From NCBI RefSeq assembly GCF_024700075.1, contig NZ_JAJONE010000001.1, positions 3,619,001 to 3,683,000 of the forward strand: DNA of 64,000 nt, written 5' to 3'. How positions within the stretch are numbered: position 1 is the stretch's first letter; each line of letters starts with the position of its first letter. The notes under the pieces were generated by a model, which was not told the origin of the DNA, ran no database searches, and saw only the letters and a list, made by a program, of their open reading frames with translations. Both the position numbers and the translations under genes were made by a program. The DNA comes from Hymenobacter sp. J193 (GTDB lineage Bacteria; Bacteroidota; Bacteroidia; Cytophagales; Hymenobacteraceae). Of this stretch, positions 24,449 through 34,038 are shown piece after piece.

Positions 24449-26602
24449 CTAATTCACGTTCGGCAGAAACGAGTACTTGCGGCCGTACTCCAGCATCTGC
24501 TGGGCAAAGTCAGTGGGGTATTCCAGCTTCACGTCGATGATTTTGCCTTCCTGCTCCACCGGCACCAGCTTGGGCTGAATGAAGCCCGCGTAGGGCGCAA
24601 TGCCCAGCTTCTGGTAGCGGGCCAGCACCTGCTTGTGCAAGTCGGCATCTACCTTAACGCCGTAGGTTTCAATCAGGTTTTTGGCCGCGTTGTAGTCGCC
24701 CTCGCTCGTGATGCGCTGGGTTTCGCGCAGCAGTTGCCCAAACAGACCGCGCAGCTTCTGGTAGTCGTTGATGTGGAAGAAGGTTTTGCCGTTGCGCGTT
24801 ACCTGCTCAACCACCTTGTCTTTCTTGCCTTTCTCAAACACCCAGCGGGCCACCATCTGGCGGTTGCGCATGTGGGCTTCCTCCACAGTTTCGCCGGGCT
24901 GCAGGCGCACCAGCTGGGTCATCAGCCCGCCGCGGATGTAGCTGTCGTACTCCGCTTTGCCCACTTCCAGGCTCGGCATCACCCCCAGCTGCACCAGTTT
25001 ATCGTCCATCAGGTAGTACAGGGCCACCAGGTCGGCGCGGCCTTCCTCAATGGCGGAGGCGTAGCTTTTCAGGGTTTCCTTGGTGGTGCCCACGCCTTTG
25101 TTGATCTGCCCAGAAGCGTGCCCGATTACCTCGTGCATATCGGTGTGGAGCTTGCCGGCCAGGGCGCCGTATTGCTTGGCGCGCTTCTTCTCGGCTTCAT
25201 CGAAGGCAAACTCGTCGAGCATGCCGCCGGCCGAGGCGCGGTCGTAAGCCTCTACAATGTTGCCCAGGTTCACCGACTTCGAGCCGTGCTCCTTGCGAAT
25301 CCAGGTGGCATTGGGCAGGTTGATGCCGATAGGGGTGCTCGGGGCCGCGTCGCCGGCTTCTACTACCGTGGTAATGACTTTGGCCGTGATGCCCACCACG
25401 TTTTTCTTCCGGTGCTCGGCCTTGATGGGCGAGTGGTTCTCAAACCACTGAGCCTGGTCGCCGATGGTTTTGATGCGCTTGGTGGCCTCCACATCCTTGA
25501 ACGACACCACCGACTCGTAGGCAGCGCGGTAGCCCAGCGGGTCGCCGTATACCTCAATAAAGCCGTTCACCACGTCGGTATCCGAGTTGGTGTCGTGTAC
25601 CCAGGCAATGTTGTATTCGTCCCACAGCTTCAGGTCGCCGGTGCTGTAGTATTGAATGAGCTTGGTAAGGGCGGCGCGCTGCTCGGGCGTTTCGGCCACG
25701 TCCAGGGCCTTGTTCAGCCAGAAGGCCACCTGCGTGAGGGCTTCGCCGTAGAGGCCGCCCACTTTCCAGGGCTGCTCCACGATGTTGCCCTGCTTGTCCT
25801 TAGTCAGCCGCGAGTTGAGGCCGTAGGAAATGGGGCGCTGGTCGTTTTTGTCGATTTTCTTGGCGTAGAACGCCTCGGCTTCCGCCTGCGTCACTCCCTG
25901 GTAGTAGTTGTTGGCCGATGTTGTGAGCAAGTCCTGGCCGGACTCCTGGTTGACGCGCTTGGGCGCCACCTTGGGGTCGAAGAGGACGGAAGTCATCGTC
26001 TCCGCGAACTGCTTTACCGTCTGGCCGGGCAGCAGGGGCAGGCTGCGCTCTGGCGTGCTCAGCACCAGCTCCCGGAAGTAGGCCGGCGAGAATTCCGGCA
26101 GCAGCTTGCGGGTGGAGTAGTGGTGGTGGATGCCGTTGGAAAACCACACGCGCTTGGCGTAGGTGTTGAACTGCTGGGCCTGCTCCACCTGCTGGGTGTT
26201 GGTGGTAGCGGCGCGGCGCTCCTGGTTGGTTTCCCAGAGGGCTTCCAGGGTGCGGCGCACGCGTAGGTTGTAGGCGTAGTTCTGGTCGTAAATGATGTCG
26301 CGCCCGCTCAGGGCTGCTTCGTACAGATAATATAGCAGCTCTTTCTGCTTGGGCTCCAGGGCCTCGAAGCCGGGCACCTCGTAGCGCAGAATGCGCAGAT
26401 CGGCAAACTGCTCACTGACTACCTGAAAGGGCCCGGCAGCGGGAGCGGAGGCAGCGGGTGTATTGGGCGTGGTAACGGCGGTGGAGACGGTAGCGTCGGT
26501 GGGTGGGGTGGAGGCACTTACGCTGGCCGGGGTGGTGCTGGCGCAGCCGCTAAGCTGGGCAGCCAGCAGCAGGGCCGCCGCCGGGAAAAGCAAACGGGAC
26601 AT
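24449..26602 (-). CDS. dipeptidyl-peptidase III (M49), lipoprotein
   Basis: Zinc metallopeptidase releasing dipeptides from peptide N-termini. The 717-residue protein starts with a lipoprotein signal peptide whose lipobox is LSGC (Cys20) followed by a Ser/Thr/Ala-rich tether, so it is probably anchored in the periplasm or outer membrane. The zinc motif HEVIGH lies at 490-495 and the third ligand in EEGRAD about 25 residues later, the M49 signature. Upstream the YYQGVTQAEAEAFY and NLPNATWIRKEHGSKSV regions fit the family. A -7/-33 promoter lies 45 bases before the start. Confidence 0.93.
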   Translation of the reverse strand: MSRLLFPAAALLLAAQLSGCASTTPASVSASTPPTDATVSTAVTTPNTPAASAPAAGPFQVVSEQFADLRILRYEVPGFEALEPKQKELLYYLYEAALSGRDIIYDQNYAYNLRVRRTLEALWETNQERRAATTNTQQVEQAQQFNTYAKRVWFSNGIHHHYSTRKLLPEFSPAYFRELVLSTPERSLPLLPGQTVKQFAETMTSVLFDPKVAPKRVNQESGQDLLTTSANNYYQGVTQAEAEAFYAKKIDKNDQRPISYGLNSRLTKDKQGNIVEQPWKVGGLYGEALTQVAFWLNKALDVAETPEQRAALTKLIQYYSTGDLKLWDEYNIAWVHDTNSDTDVVNGFIEVYGDPLGYRAAYESVVSFKDVEATKRIKTIGDQAQWFENHSPIKAEHRKKNVVGITAKVITTVVEAGDAAPSTPIGINLPNATWIRKEHGSKSVNLGNIVEAYDRASAGGMLDEFAFDEAEKKRAKQYGALAGKLHTDMHEVIGHASGQINKGVGTTKETLKSYASAIEEGRADLVALYYLMDDKLVQLGVMPSLEVGKAEYDSYIRGGLMTQLVRLQPGETVEEAHMRNRQMVARWVFEKGKKDKVVEQVTRNGKTFFHINDYQKLRGLFGQLLRETQRITSEGDYNAAKNLIETYGVKVDADLHKQVLARYQKLGIAPYAGFIQPKLVPVEQEGKIIDVKLEYPTDFAQQMLEYGRKYSFLPNVN

Positions 26603-26646
26603 AGAAAGGAAATGAGCAATCGGCTAGTCAGACTACTAGCTACCTA

Positions 26647-26678
26647 CAAAGCTAACGTATTCCGCCCCCCGAAAACAA
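26647..26678 (-). promoter_or_regulatory. Bacteroidota-type promoter for the DPP III gene
   Basis: On the minus strand TTG (26678-26676) and TAGCTTTG (26654-26647) are separated by 21 bases, matching the -33/-7 arrangement of sigma-ABfr promoters. The -7 box ends 44 bases before the DPP III start codon at 26602. The -33 element lies just outside the menE stop. Confidence 0.6.
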
Positions 26679-26680
26679 CC

Positions 26681-27814
26681 TCAGCGGCCGGCCGGGGGCG
26701 CGGGCGCCAGGGAGCGGACGGTGTTGAGCCGATCCAGCTTGCCGGAGGCCGTGGTGCGGAACTGCGGCGCATACACCAGGGCGCGGGGCCGCTCGTATTT
26801 GTCGAGGCGCTGGGCTAGCAGCTCGTGCAGCTGCTGCTCCTGGGCGGCGGTCAGCGGCTTGCCTTCCAGCACGGCCGTCACCTGCTCGCCTAGGCGGGCA
26901 TCGGGGCGGCCCGTTACGAATGCACGACGGCCCAGACCCAGCTCCGTGAGGGCCACTTCCAGCACTTGCTCCACTTTCTCGGCCTGCACCTTCACGCCCC
27001 CGCTGTTTATCACGAAGTCGGCCCGGCCCAGCCACTCGAACGTGTGCGCATCCAGCAGCTGCACCCGGTCGTTGGTGATGATGAGCTGGTCCAGGGTCAC
27101 GTCGGCGCGCACGGTCAGGCAGCCGCGCGCGTCCTGGGCCACCGTAATGCCGGGCAGCACGTGGTAAGCCGTACCGGGCTGGGCACCGTTGAGGCGGCGC
27201 AGGGCAATGTGCGAGGCCGTTTCCGTCATGCCGTAGGTGAGGTATACCGGCACGCGCAGCTGCTGCAGGTCCTTTTCCAGCCGGCGCTCCACGGCGGCGC
27301 CCCCTACCAGAATGCCTTTCATGCGGTTGAGGCGCGGGGCGTGGCCGGCATCCAGCACGGCCCGTAGCTGCAGGGGCACGAAGGAAGCAAAGTCGAACTC
27401 GGCGGAGGTGGGCACCAACGCCAGCGGGTCGGCGTGGGGCTCCACAATGGTGAGGTGCATACGACGCTCAAAGCCCCGCACCAGCATCATGAGCCCGCCC
27501 ACAAACTCGCAGTTCAGGCACACCAGCATCCGGTCGCCGGGGCCCAGGTCGAAGTAGTCGCCGGTGCGGGCCGCCGAGGCTTCCAGCTGCCGCCGCTTCA
27601 TAGTCACGAGCTGGGGCTTGCCCGTGGAGCCGGAAGTGCGCAGGCCGAATTCCTGGGCCCCGTTCAGCCACTGCCGGCAGAAGTCAAGCACGCGGGCCTC
27701 GTAGCCGTTGAGGTCGGTGGGGGCGTGGGCCGGGTACTGCTGAATGTCGGCGTAGCGAAACGTGCGGCCGTTGAGGGAAAGCGAATCGGGCAGGAGAGAA
27801 GCGTCGGCAGCCAT
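26681..27814 (-). CDS. menE: o-succinylbenzoate--CoA ligase (AMP-binding)
   Basis: Adenylate-forming ligase activating o-succinylbenzoate with CoA for menaquinone synthesis. At 377 residues it is the compact form typical of Bacteroidota. It shows the P-loop-like LRTSGSTGKPQ near 57-67, a YGMTETASHIA motif near 200, and the hinge/ATP motif around LGRADFVINSGGVKVQ with a late TASGKLDR lysine segment. The presence of menB, menD, menF and a thioesterase nearby supports this substrate over a general acyl-CoA ligase. Confidence 0.88.
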   Translation of the reverse strand: MAADASLLPDSLSLNGRTFRYADIQQYPAHAPTDLNGYEARVLDFCRQWLNGAQEFGLRTSGSTGKPQLVTMKRRQLEASAARTGDYFDLGPGDRMLVCLNCEFVGGLMMLVRGFERRMHLTIVEPHADPLALVPTSAEFDFASFVPLQLRAVLDAGHAPRLNRMKGILVGGAAVERRLEKDLQQLRVPVYLTYGMTETASHIALRRLNGAQPGTAYHVLPGITVAQDARGCLTVRADVTLDQLIITNDRVQLLDAHTFEWLGRADFVINSGGVKVQAEKVEQVLEVALTELGLGRRAFVTGRPDARLGEQVTAVLEGKPLTAAQEQQLHELLAQRLDKYERPRALVYAPQFRTTASGKLDRLNTVRSLAPAPPAGR

Positions 27815-27961
27815 GTAGCAGGAAGTAGCGCGGCAAAGATTTCAACTAAAAACCGCAACTACATACGAACCCCCGGCGGCCGCGGCCGGAAACTATGCGG
27901 GAGGCTTGACAGTGAGAATATTAAAAACGTACATTGAGTTTCTCACCAGCTGCTTCCTGCC

Positions 27962-28165
27962 ATGCAACCCACCAGCCCGTTCACCGCCGTGCGCACGTTC
28001 CGGTTCCTGCCCCTGGGTTTACCTGAGGACAAAACGGCCAAGCTTCGGCAACTGGCCGAAGAAAAGGCCCGGCGCAAAGCCCGGAAAAAAGCCGCCAAGC
28101 ACGAGCGGCTCCGCAACTTCTTCGGCTGGTGCGCCGGCTGCGAGGCCTACGGGTCGATATTCTGA
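27962..28165 (+). CDS. small basic hypothetical protein
   Basis: A 67-codon ORF on the strand opposite to its neighbours. The product has a hydrophobic start (FTAVRTFRFLPLGL), a Lys/Arg/Ala-rich middle (EEKARRKARKKAAKHERL) and a C-terminal FFGWCAGCEAYGSIF with two Cys in a CxxC spacing. The overlapping longer ORF in another frame has poor composition. No family is recognised; a real gene is plausible but unproven. Confidence 0.4.
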   Translation: MQPTSPFTAVRTFRFLPLGLPEDKTAKLRQLAEEKARRKARKKAAKHERLRNFFGWCAGCEAYGSIF

Positions 28166-28211
28166 AGCGGGCCAACTGCTTTTTCGAGAAGCTGCCGCTA
28201 TGCCCAACGTG

Positions 28212-28235
28212 GCCCTTGCGCTGAAGCGCAAGGGC
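28212..28235. repeat. perfect 11-bp hairpin
   Basis: GCCCTTGCGCT and AGCGCAAGGGC flank a two-base centre. It lies between two genes, 26 bases beyond the stop of the lipoprotein gene on the minus strand, but has no T tract on either side. It may be a transcript-end hairpin. Confidence 0.45.
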
Positions 28236-28261
28236 GCTACTGAACCGGACGACGTCAGGAG

Positions 28262-28825
28262 CTAGGGCATATTCTGCTCCTCCTGTACTCCATCAGTAAA
28301 GAAGGAAAACGTCTTGAACAGCTGCCACTGCGGCAGCGGGGTGCCCTCATTTTCCGGCGTTGTTTCCTCCAGCAGCTTGCGGTACACGCGCAGGCGGTTG
28401 TTTTCTGCCACGGCGTAGTAATAGTAGCCCGCCCCCGCCTGATAGGTTTGAAATACACTAACGGCGCCGGCTGGCACGCCCTGCTTGGCCCACCGGTCCC
28501 GGTCGAGCTCCGAAGGCTCCGCGTCCTGGGCTATCAGTACGCTGTCGGGGCGCTGGCTTGGGTAGAGGTAAATGCCAAAGCGCAGATCATCGGCGGAGGC
28601 CTTCCCCTTCAGCGGAAACGATTTAAGGCGAAACGTCTGGCCCGTTAGCGGGGCGGGCGGGCCCTGCGCGGTGGCCGGGCGGGGCTCAGTAACTGATTCG
28701 GAAGAAGTTGCGGGTTGGCTGCCGGTATCGGGAGTTGAAGCGGGCTGTTCGGCCGGGCCGTTGCAGCTGCCCAAAGTCAGCAGGCCCGTTGTGCAGGCGA
28801 AAGTAAGGAAGACAGGAAAACGCAT
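28262..28825 (-). CDS. hypothetical lipoprotein
   Basis: A 187-residue protein with a lipoprotein signal peptide (lipobox LGSC, Cys21) and a Pro/Ser/Thr-rich tether to about residue 60. The globular part contains FRLKSFPLKGKASADDLRFG (partly) and repeated Tyr-rich strands such as AGAGYYYYAVAENNRLRVYRKLLEE, ending near a FFTDGV segment. No family is recognised. It would sit in the periplasm or on the outer membrane. It lies between menE and menB on the same strand without evident link to menaquinone. Confidence 0.65.
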   Translation of the reverse strand: MRFPVFLTFACTTGLLTLGSCNGPAEQPASTPDTGSQPATSSESVTEPRPATAQGPPAPLTGQTFRLKSFPLKGKASADDLRFGIYLYPSQRPDSVLIAQDAEPSELDRDRWAKQGVPAGAVSVFQTYQAGAGYYYYAVAENNRLRVYRKLLEETTPENEGTPLPQWQLFKTFSFFTDGVQEEQNMP

Positions 28826-28846
28826 GGAAGCAGATAGTTGAATAAG

Positions 28847-28990
28847 GCGGCGCCAAGGTTTGGGCAGCGGGTCAAGCTTGTTGGCAATAAGCGCTACTAC
28901 GAGAAGCTGGAGTATTTCGATAAGTCGGGCTTATGCATTGTCACCAAGCCAGAACGATCCGCTACAGCTTCCGCTGAAGCGGGCAGCTGA
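28847..28990 (+). pseudogene. possible remnant of a coding sequence
   Basis: An open stretch of 47 codons without a start codon reads GAKVGQRVKLVGNKRYYEKL and on to EYFDKSGLCIVTKPE, then stops at 28988. The composition is strongly protein-like, with well-mixed charged and aromatic residues, unlike the shadow frames around it. It may be the C-terminal end of a decayed gene. No family is assigned. Confidence 0.25.
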
Positions 28991-29058
28991 ATGCGGCCGA
29001 CAAGCTCCTGAGAGTTCGGGTTATTCAGTACTCAGATTAGGCTTGCGAGCTTAAGGTA

Positions 29059-29421
29059 CTACCTGCCCGCCTGGCCCTCGGGTAGTAGCTTGAAATACGT
29101 GGCCACAAAGCGGTTATTCATTACCTCACCCTGCACTTCGGCCCGGCGGATGGCGTTGCAGAAACCATCCTGCGCGTGGGCGTCGCCGTGCGAGTCGATG
29201 CCGGTGCCCTCCATAAAGTAGGCTTTATCCTTGATGCGCACGGCCAGGTCGCAGCTTTTGCCTGGCAGGCCCAGCCGGCACTGCCCGCAGGCGGCTTCCA
29301 CTACCTGCACGGGCCTGGCTTTGTCGGGCGCGTCGGCCACCGGGGCCGGTGCAACCGACTGAGCCTGGGCGGTGGCAACGCTGGCGAAAGTCAGCAGCAG
29401 AAGGAAGAGCAAGGATTTCAT
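29059..29421 (-). CDS. small periplasmic Cys-containing protein (DUF6370-like)
   Basis: A 120-residue exported protein: signal peptide MKSLLFLLLLTFASVATAQA, then a domain with VEAACGQCRLGLPGKSCDLAVRI, split here as CGQC and KSCDLAVRI, followed by GTGIDSHGDAHAQDGFCNAI. The four conserved Cys and the HGDAHA block resemble the DUF6370 family as I recall it. The Cys arrangement suggests disulfides or metal binding; function is unknown. The start at 29421 begins the signal peptide, preferred to an ATG twelve codons upstream. Confidence 0.68.
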   Translation of the reverse strand: MKSLLFLLLLTFASVATAQAQSVAPAPVADAPDKARPVQVVEAACGQCRLGLPGKSCDLAVRIKDKAYFMEGTGIDSHGDAHAQDGFCNAIRRAEVQGEVMNNRFVATYFKLLPEGQAGR

Positions 29422-29483
29422 ACCGGGAAAAGCTGAGGAAAAACGTTGGGTAGGCAAGATAGTCAGGGCCCCGTAAAGCCAAC

Positions 29484-29521
29484 AAAAAAGCGGCCCGTAC
29501 CCTCAAGGCACGAGCCGCTTT
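29484..29521 (-). terminator. intrinsic terminator after menB
   Basis: AAAGCGGC and GCCGCTTT, extended by CGT/ACG, form a strong stem. On the minus strand it is followed by TTTTTT (complement of 29484-29489). It lies 26 bases past the menB stop and probably separates menB from the small secreted protein gene. Confidence 0.85.
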
Positions 29522-29547
29522 CGGGGCCGAAACAGCGCAACGAGGCG

Positions 29548-30360
<813 letters not shown>

Positions 30361-30400
30361 AGGTAAGTCGTTGGTTTCTGCGTCTTCGGCGTTTTCTTCG

Positions 30401-30451
30401 GCGTCCTCTGCGGGCTTCGTCGTTGTGATAGATTAAGCCCGCAGAGGACGC
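30401..30451. repeat. perfect 17-bp inverted repeat between menD and menB
   Basis: GCGTCCTCTGCGGGCTT (30401-30417) is matched exactly by its complement at 30435-30451 around a 17-base loop. Outer sequence (GCGTTTTCTTCGGCG, GCGCAGAAGGCGC) pairs partly. No T tract follows on the minus strand. It may influence menD-menB read-through. Confidence 0.75.
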
Positions 30452-30480
30452 GGATGATTGCGCAGAAGGCGCTGAGTGCT

Positions 30481-32367
30481 TTAGGAAAAAGAAGTGCGGA
30501 CCGCAGCCCGGTACTGTTCAAAGAATTCGGCGTTGGTGGGGCTGTCGGTGGTGATTTCGAGCAGCCCGGCGCCGGATTCCGCTGCAAAGAAAACCGGTAG
30601 CGCCGACTCTAGTTCAGCAAATGTTGAAACGGCCAGGTAGCGCAGGCCAAAGTCGCGGGCCGTATTCTCGCCTCGCAGGGGCTGGCGCGTCTCAAAAAAC
30701 TCTTCTAGCTCCGGCTGCTGGCGCGGCCCGTCAATCAGCCGGAAAATGCCCCCGGCGTGGTTATTCAGCAGAATCACGCGTAGGTTGGTTGTAGGGTAGT
30801 TGTGCCAGAAGGCGTTGCGGTCGTAAAAGAAAGCCACGTCGCCGGTAAGCAGCACCACCGGCCGCGCGGGCTGAGCCAGGGCCGCGCCCACGGCCGTGCT
30901 GGTGCAGCCGTCGATGCCGCTGGTGCCGCGGTTGGCAAACACTTCCACGAAGCGCTCCGGCGGCAGTCCCAGAATGTTGGCGTAGCGCACGGCCATGCTG
31001 TTGGCCAGGTGCAGGGCCGTGCGGTCGGGCAAGTGCTGCAGGGCGCGGTAGATAGCCGTAAACTCGTTAAAAGGCTGATTGGGCTTTTGCATGAATTCGC
31101 GCAGAAACCCCATGGCCCAGTTTTCCGCCGCCAGCCACGGCCGCAGGTAAGCCGCCTTGGCCAAGTCCGACTCAGTAGCGGTCCAGGTCAGGCGGGCGGG
31201 TTGCCCCAGCGGCTGGGGCACCGGTGCCACGCGGGTAGCATCGGGCTGGGCAGCTTGGCTGGATGCGGTAATGGTTGGAATCGAACCATCAGAAGCCAGG
31301 GCCGCATAAGAAGTTGAACCTTCCCCACTCAGCGCCGCAAAGAAATCGGCCGGCCCCATCCGCACCACCTTCGTTAAGGCCTGGAAGGTATCGGCCACTG
31401 CCCCGGCGGGTTGCACGTGCCAGTGCTGGGCAGGTTTGGCGTTGCGCAGATACAGCTTCAGGGCTTTGGAAATGAGCGACTGGCCGAAGGTGATGAGCAG
31501 CTCCGGTTTCAGGGCTTCCTTCAGGCCCGGCTCCGGCACGGCCATAAATACGTCCTGGCGGCCCAGGGGGCGTCGGCGCTGTTCGTAGCCGGGAGCAGCG
31601 GGCAGGTGCAGGTTGGCAATTACGTCGCCCACCACGGGCGCCTGCCAGGCCGCCGCAAACCGGTGCAAGGCCAGCAGCAGCTCCGTATCGGCGGGGTGCT
31701 GGCCGGCCACTACCAGCACGCGGCTGGTATTACGGATAGCGTCGCGCAGCTCTGCCAGCGTGGAGGCGGGCAGCTGCGGCCGGCCGGGCAGCTCACGGGT
31801 TACGCGTACTGGCCCGAACTGCAGCTCCTCGCCTTGCTGGGGGTAAAATGGCTCCCGCAGCGGCACGTTCACCTGCACCGGCCCGGCCGGAAACTGCTCG
31901 GCCAGCCCAATGGCTTCCGACACGAGGCGCGTCGCGTGCCAATGCGCGTCGGCGTGAGTGGTATCGGCCGGGAACTGGAAGGAGCCTTTGGCATGCGCCC
32001 CGTACAGGTCGGCCTGGCGGATGGTTTGGCCATCGAGTTGGTCTATCCACTCCGGGGGGCGGTCGGCGGTGAAAACCACCAGCGGAATTTGCTGAAAATA
32101 GGCTTCCGCCACGGCCGGGGCGTAGTTCAGGCCGGCGGTGCCGGAGGTGCAAACCAGCGCCACGGCCCGCTTTTGCGCCTGGGCCAGCCCCAGCGCGATG
32201 AAGGCGGCGGCCCGCTCGTCGGGCACCGTGCGCACCTGAATCCCGGGGTGGCGGGCAAAAGCAATGGTAAGCGGCGCGCACCGGGAGCCGGGCGACAGCA
32301 CCACGTCCGTAATGCCCAGCTGAGCGCAGATTTCGGGAATGTTATGAACCGCTTGGAGGGAAGCCAT
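30481..32367 (-). CDS. menD: SEPHCHC synthase (MenD)
   Basis: ThDP-dependent enzyme joining isochorismate and 2-oxoglutarate-derived succinic semialdehyde in menaquinone synthesis. The 628 residues contain the MenD start motif LSPGSRCAPLTIAFARHP near 24-41, ALVCTSGTAGLNYAPAVAEAYF, TADRPPEWIDQLDGQTIRQ and the C-terminal ThDP/Mg region (LLTGDVAFFYDRNAFWH). It is somewhat longer than the usual 550-580, with an Ala/Pro/Gln-rich insertion near 345-400. It is followed by menB. Confidence 0.96.
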   Translation of the reverse strand: MASLQAVHNIPEICAQLGITDVVLSPGSRCAPLTIAFARHPGIQVRTVPDERAAAFIALGLAQAQKRAVALVCTSGTAGLNYAPAVAEAYFQQIPLVVFTADRPPEWIDQLDGQTIRQADLYGAHAKGSFQFPADTTHADAHWHATRLVSEAIGLAEQFPAGPVQVNVPLREPFYPQQGEELQFGPVRVTRELPGRPQLPASTLAELRDAIRNTSRVLVVAGQHPADTELLLALHRFAAAWQAPVVGDVIANLHLPAAPGYEQRRRPLGRQDVFMAVPEPGLKEALKPELLITFGQSLISKALKLYLRNAKPAQHWHVQPAGAVADTFQALTKVVRMGPADFFAALSGEGSTSYAALASDGSIPTITASSQAAQPDATRVAPVPQPLGQPARLTWTATESDLAKAAYLRPWLAAENWAMGFLREFMQKPNQPFNEFTAIYRALQHLPDRTALHLANSMAVRYANILGLPPERFVEVFANRGTSGIDGCTSTAVGAALAQPARPVVLLTGDVAFFYDRNAFWHNYPTTNLRVILLNNHAGGIFRLIDGPRQQPELEEFFETRQPLRGENTARDFGLRYLAVSTFAELESALPVFFAAESGAGLLEITTDSPTNAEFFEQYRAAVRTSFS

Positions 32368-32436
32368 AGGTGGAAGGTAGCGCGAGTCTGAGGTCCGGTA
32401 CGTCGGAACAGGTATAGGGGAGGCTGTAAATGGACG

Positions 32437-32763
32437 TTAGAGTTGAATGTGCGCCGGGTTTACGCCGGCTTCGCGCATAATGGTACAGGCTACATCATAG
32501 AGAAAGTCCCGTTCCTCCGTGTCAAAATCGTCGGTGTCCCATTCCTCCAAAAACGACTGCACGCTGGCCGTCAGCTCCGGGCTGCCCGGGGCGGCGGTAG
32601 GCAGCGCGGCCTGCAGGTGGCGTACAAAGTCGATAATAGCCTGCTGCATATCCTGCTGTACTTCCTCATCAGATGGGTTAAGGCCTCTGGCCGGCCAACT
32701 CTCCGCCGGAAAGTTATTGCGGGTGACGTAGGTTTCGAGCTGTTGGTGAAGGCTGGTTTCCAT
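32437..32763 (-). CDS. small hypothetical protein in the men region
   Basis: A 108-residue acidic soluble protein (QQDMQQAIIDFVRHLQAAL, EEWDTDDFDTEERDFLYDVA) ending in CTIMREAGVNPAHIQL. The pattern of helices with a late Asp-rich loop resembles small DUF4844-type proteins, but I am not certain. It lies between menF and menD on the same strand with gaps of 54 and 69 bases and is probably in the same transcript. Function unknown. Confidence 0.65.
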   Translation of the reverse strand: METSLHQQLETYVTRNNFPAESWPARGLNPSDEEVQQDMQQAIIDFVRHLQAALPTAAPGSPELTASVQSFLEEWDTDDFDTEERDFLYDVACTIMREAGVNPAHIQL

Positions 32764-32817
32764 AAGGAGAAAAATAAGTGAATGATATGCTCGGGGTAGG
32801 CTGAAGCCCGGGCGTAT

Positions 32818-34038
32818 TTACTCCAGAATAGCGCCTACGGTGCGCAGCTTCAGCTCGGTTTCCTGCCACTCCCGGGCCGGGTCGGAGTCGATGGTGAGGC
32901 CGGTGCCGGCGTAGAGGATGGCTTCGGTGGGCCGCAGCTGCAGGCAGCGCAGATTTACAAACAACCGCGTGACGCCCGCGTTAGGTAGGTTTACGGGCCC
33001 CAGGAACCCCGCGTAGTAGGCCCGGTCATAGTTTTCGTGTTGGCGCAGAAAATCCAGGGCCGGCTGCCGGGGCACACCGCCCACGGCCGGGGTGGGGTGG
33101 AGCAGGCGCAGCATATCGGTACCCAAAGATGGAAAAGGAACCTGGTCGAGGTGCACGGCAAAATCGGTGCGCAGGTGCAGGAGCTGCCCGGCCACTACCG
33201 TGCGCGGCCCCTGCTCGTCGTACTCGCGCAGGCGCAGCTGCTTAAAGCAGTTCACGATGTAGCGGGCCACCAGCGCGTGCTCTTCGATGTCTTTGTGCGC
33301 CCACTTGGCCGTGGCGGGTTTCATGCCCGGCAGCAGCGGCTGGGTGCCGGCCAGCGCCATTGTCCGGAACGTGTTGCTTTCGTCGATTTCGGCCAGCACT
33401 TCCGGCGTAGCGCCCAGCCAGGTGCCCGCGCCCGGCGCACTCACCAACGACACGAAGGCGTTGGGGTAGCGCGTCTGAAGCTCCTCAAACGCGGCCAAGG
33501 CATCAAACCCCGGCGGCAGGGGCCGAAGCACGGCCCGGCTCGATACCACTTTGCGCACGGTGCCGGCCTCAATGGCCTCCACGCCCGCTGCCACCAGGGT
33601 TTCATACTCGGGGCGGGAGGCGGTGGCCGGTGCGGGCTGCGGACTCACGTGCCAGGTTAGCGGGGCCTCGGCCGGCAGGGCGGCAAACCGCTGCCGCAGC
33701 TCCGGCAGTCGGGCCGCGGCCGCCGCGCTCACCTGGATTTCCTCGGGCCGGGCCAGGTCAAAGAATAAGTCGGCGGGGAAAAAGAACGGCGGGTTGTGGT
33801 CGGAGTCCCGGAACGGGAAAAAGGCAAAGCCCGCCGGGGCCGTAGGCTCCAGCGCGGGCGGCAGGCCGGCGTAGGCCGCGTCTACCTTCAAACTCAGGCA
33901 AAGGCGGGCATGGGCAGCACCGGGCAGCCGCCACAAAGCCACTGGTCGGCCGCTGCTCAGGGCCAAAGCCACCAGCTGGCGCAGCCGGACCGCTACGGGC
34001 AAAGCCGGGTTCCAGGTTATCTGCTGCAAGCTGCTCAT
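32818..34038 (-). CDS. menF: isochorismate synthase
   Basis: Converts chorismate to isochorismate, the first committed menaquinone step. The chorismate-binding domain fills the last 270 residues: VRKVVSSRAVLRPLP with the catalytic Lys region, TYP-equivalent YPNAFVSLVSAPGAGTWLGATPE, the MALAGTQPL motif, and HPTPAVGGVPRQPALDFL followed by DRAYYAGFLGP. The protein has 406 residues. Its neighbours favour isochorismate synthase over anthranilate or aminodeoxychorismate synthase. Its start overlaps the thioesterase stop by four bases. Confidence 0.93.
   Translation of the reverse strand: MSSLQQITWNPALPVAVRLRQLVALALSSGRPVALWRLPGAAHARLCLSLKVDAAYAGLPPALEPTAPAGFAFFPFRDSDHNPPFFFPADLFFDLARPEEIQVSAAAAARLPELRQRFAALPAEAPLTWHVSPQPAPATASRPEYETLVAAGVEAIEAGTVRKVVSSRAVLRPLPPGFDALAAFEELQTRYPNAFVSLVSAPGAGTWLGATPEVLAEIDESNTFRTMALAGTQPLLPGMKPATAKWAHKDIEEHALVARYIVNCFKQLRLREYDEQGPRTVVAGQLLHLRTDFAVHLDQVPFPSLGTDMLRLLHPTPAVGGVPRQPALDFLRQHENYDRAYYAGFLGPVNLPNAGVTRLFVNLRCLQLRPTEAILYAGTGLTIDSDPAREWQETELKLRTVGAILE

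Noticed and set aside
24635..26266. Plus-strand ORF of 543 codons across the DPP III gene
   Set aside because: Antisense shadow produced by high GC; the minus strand carries the full M49 peptidase with HEVIGH.
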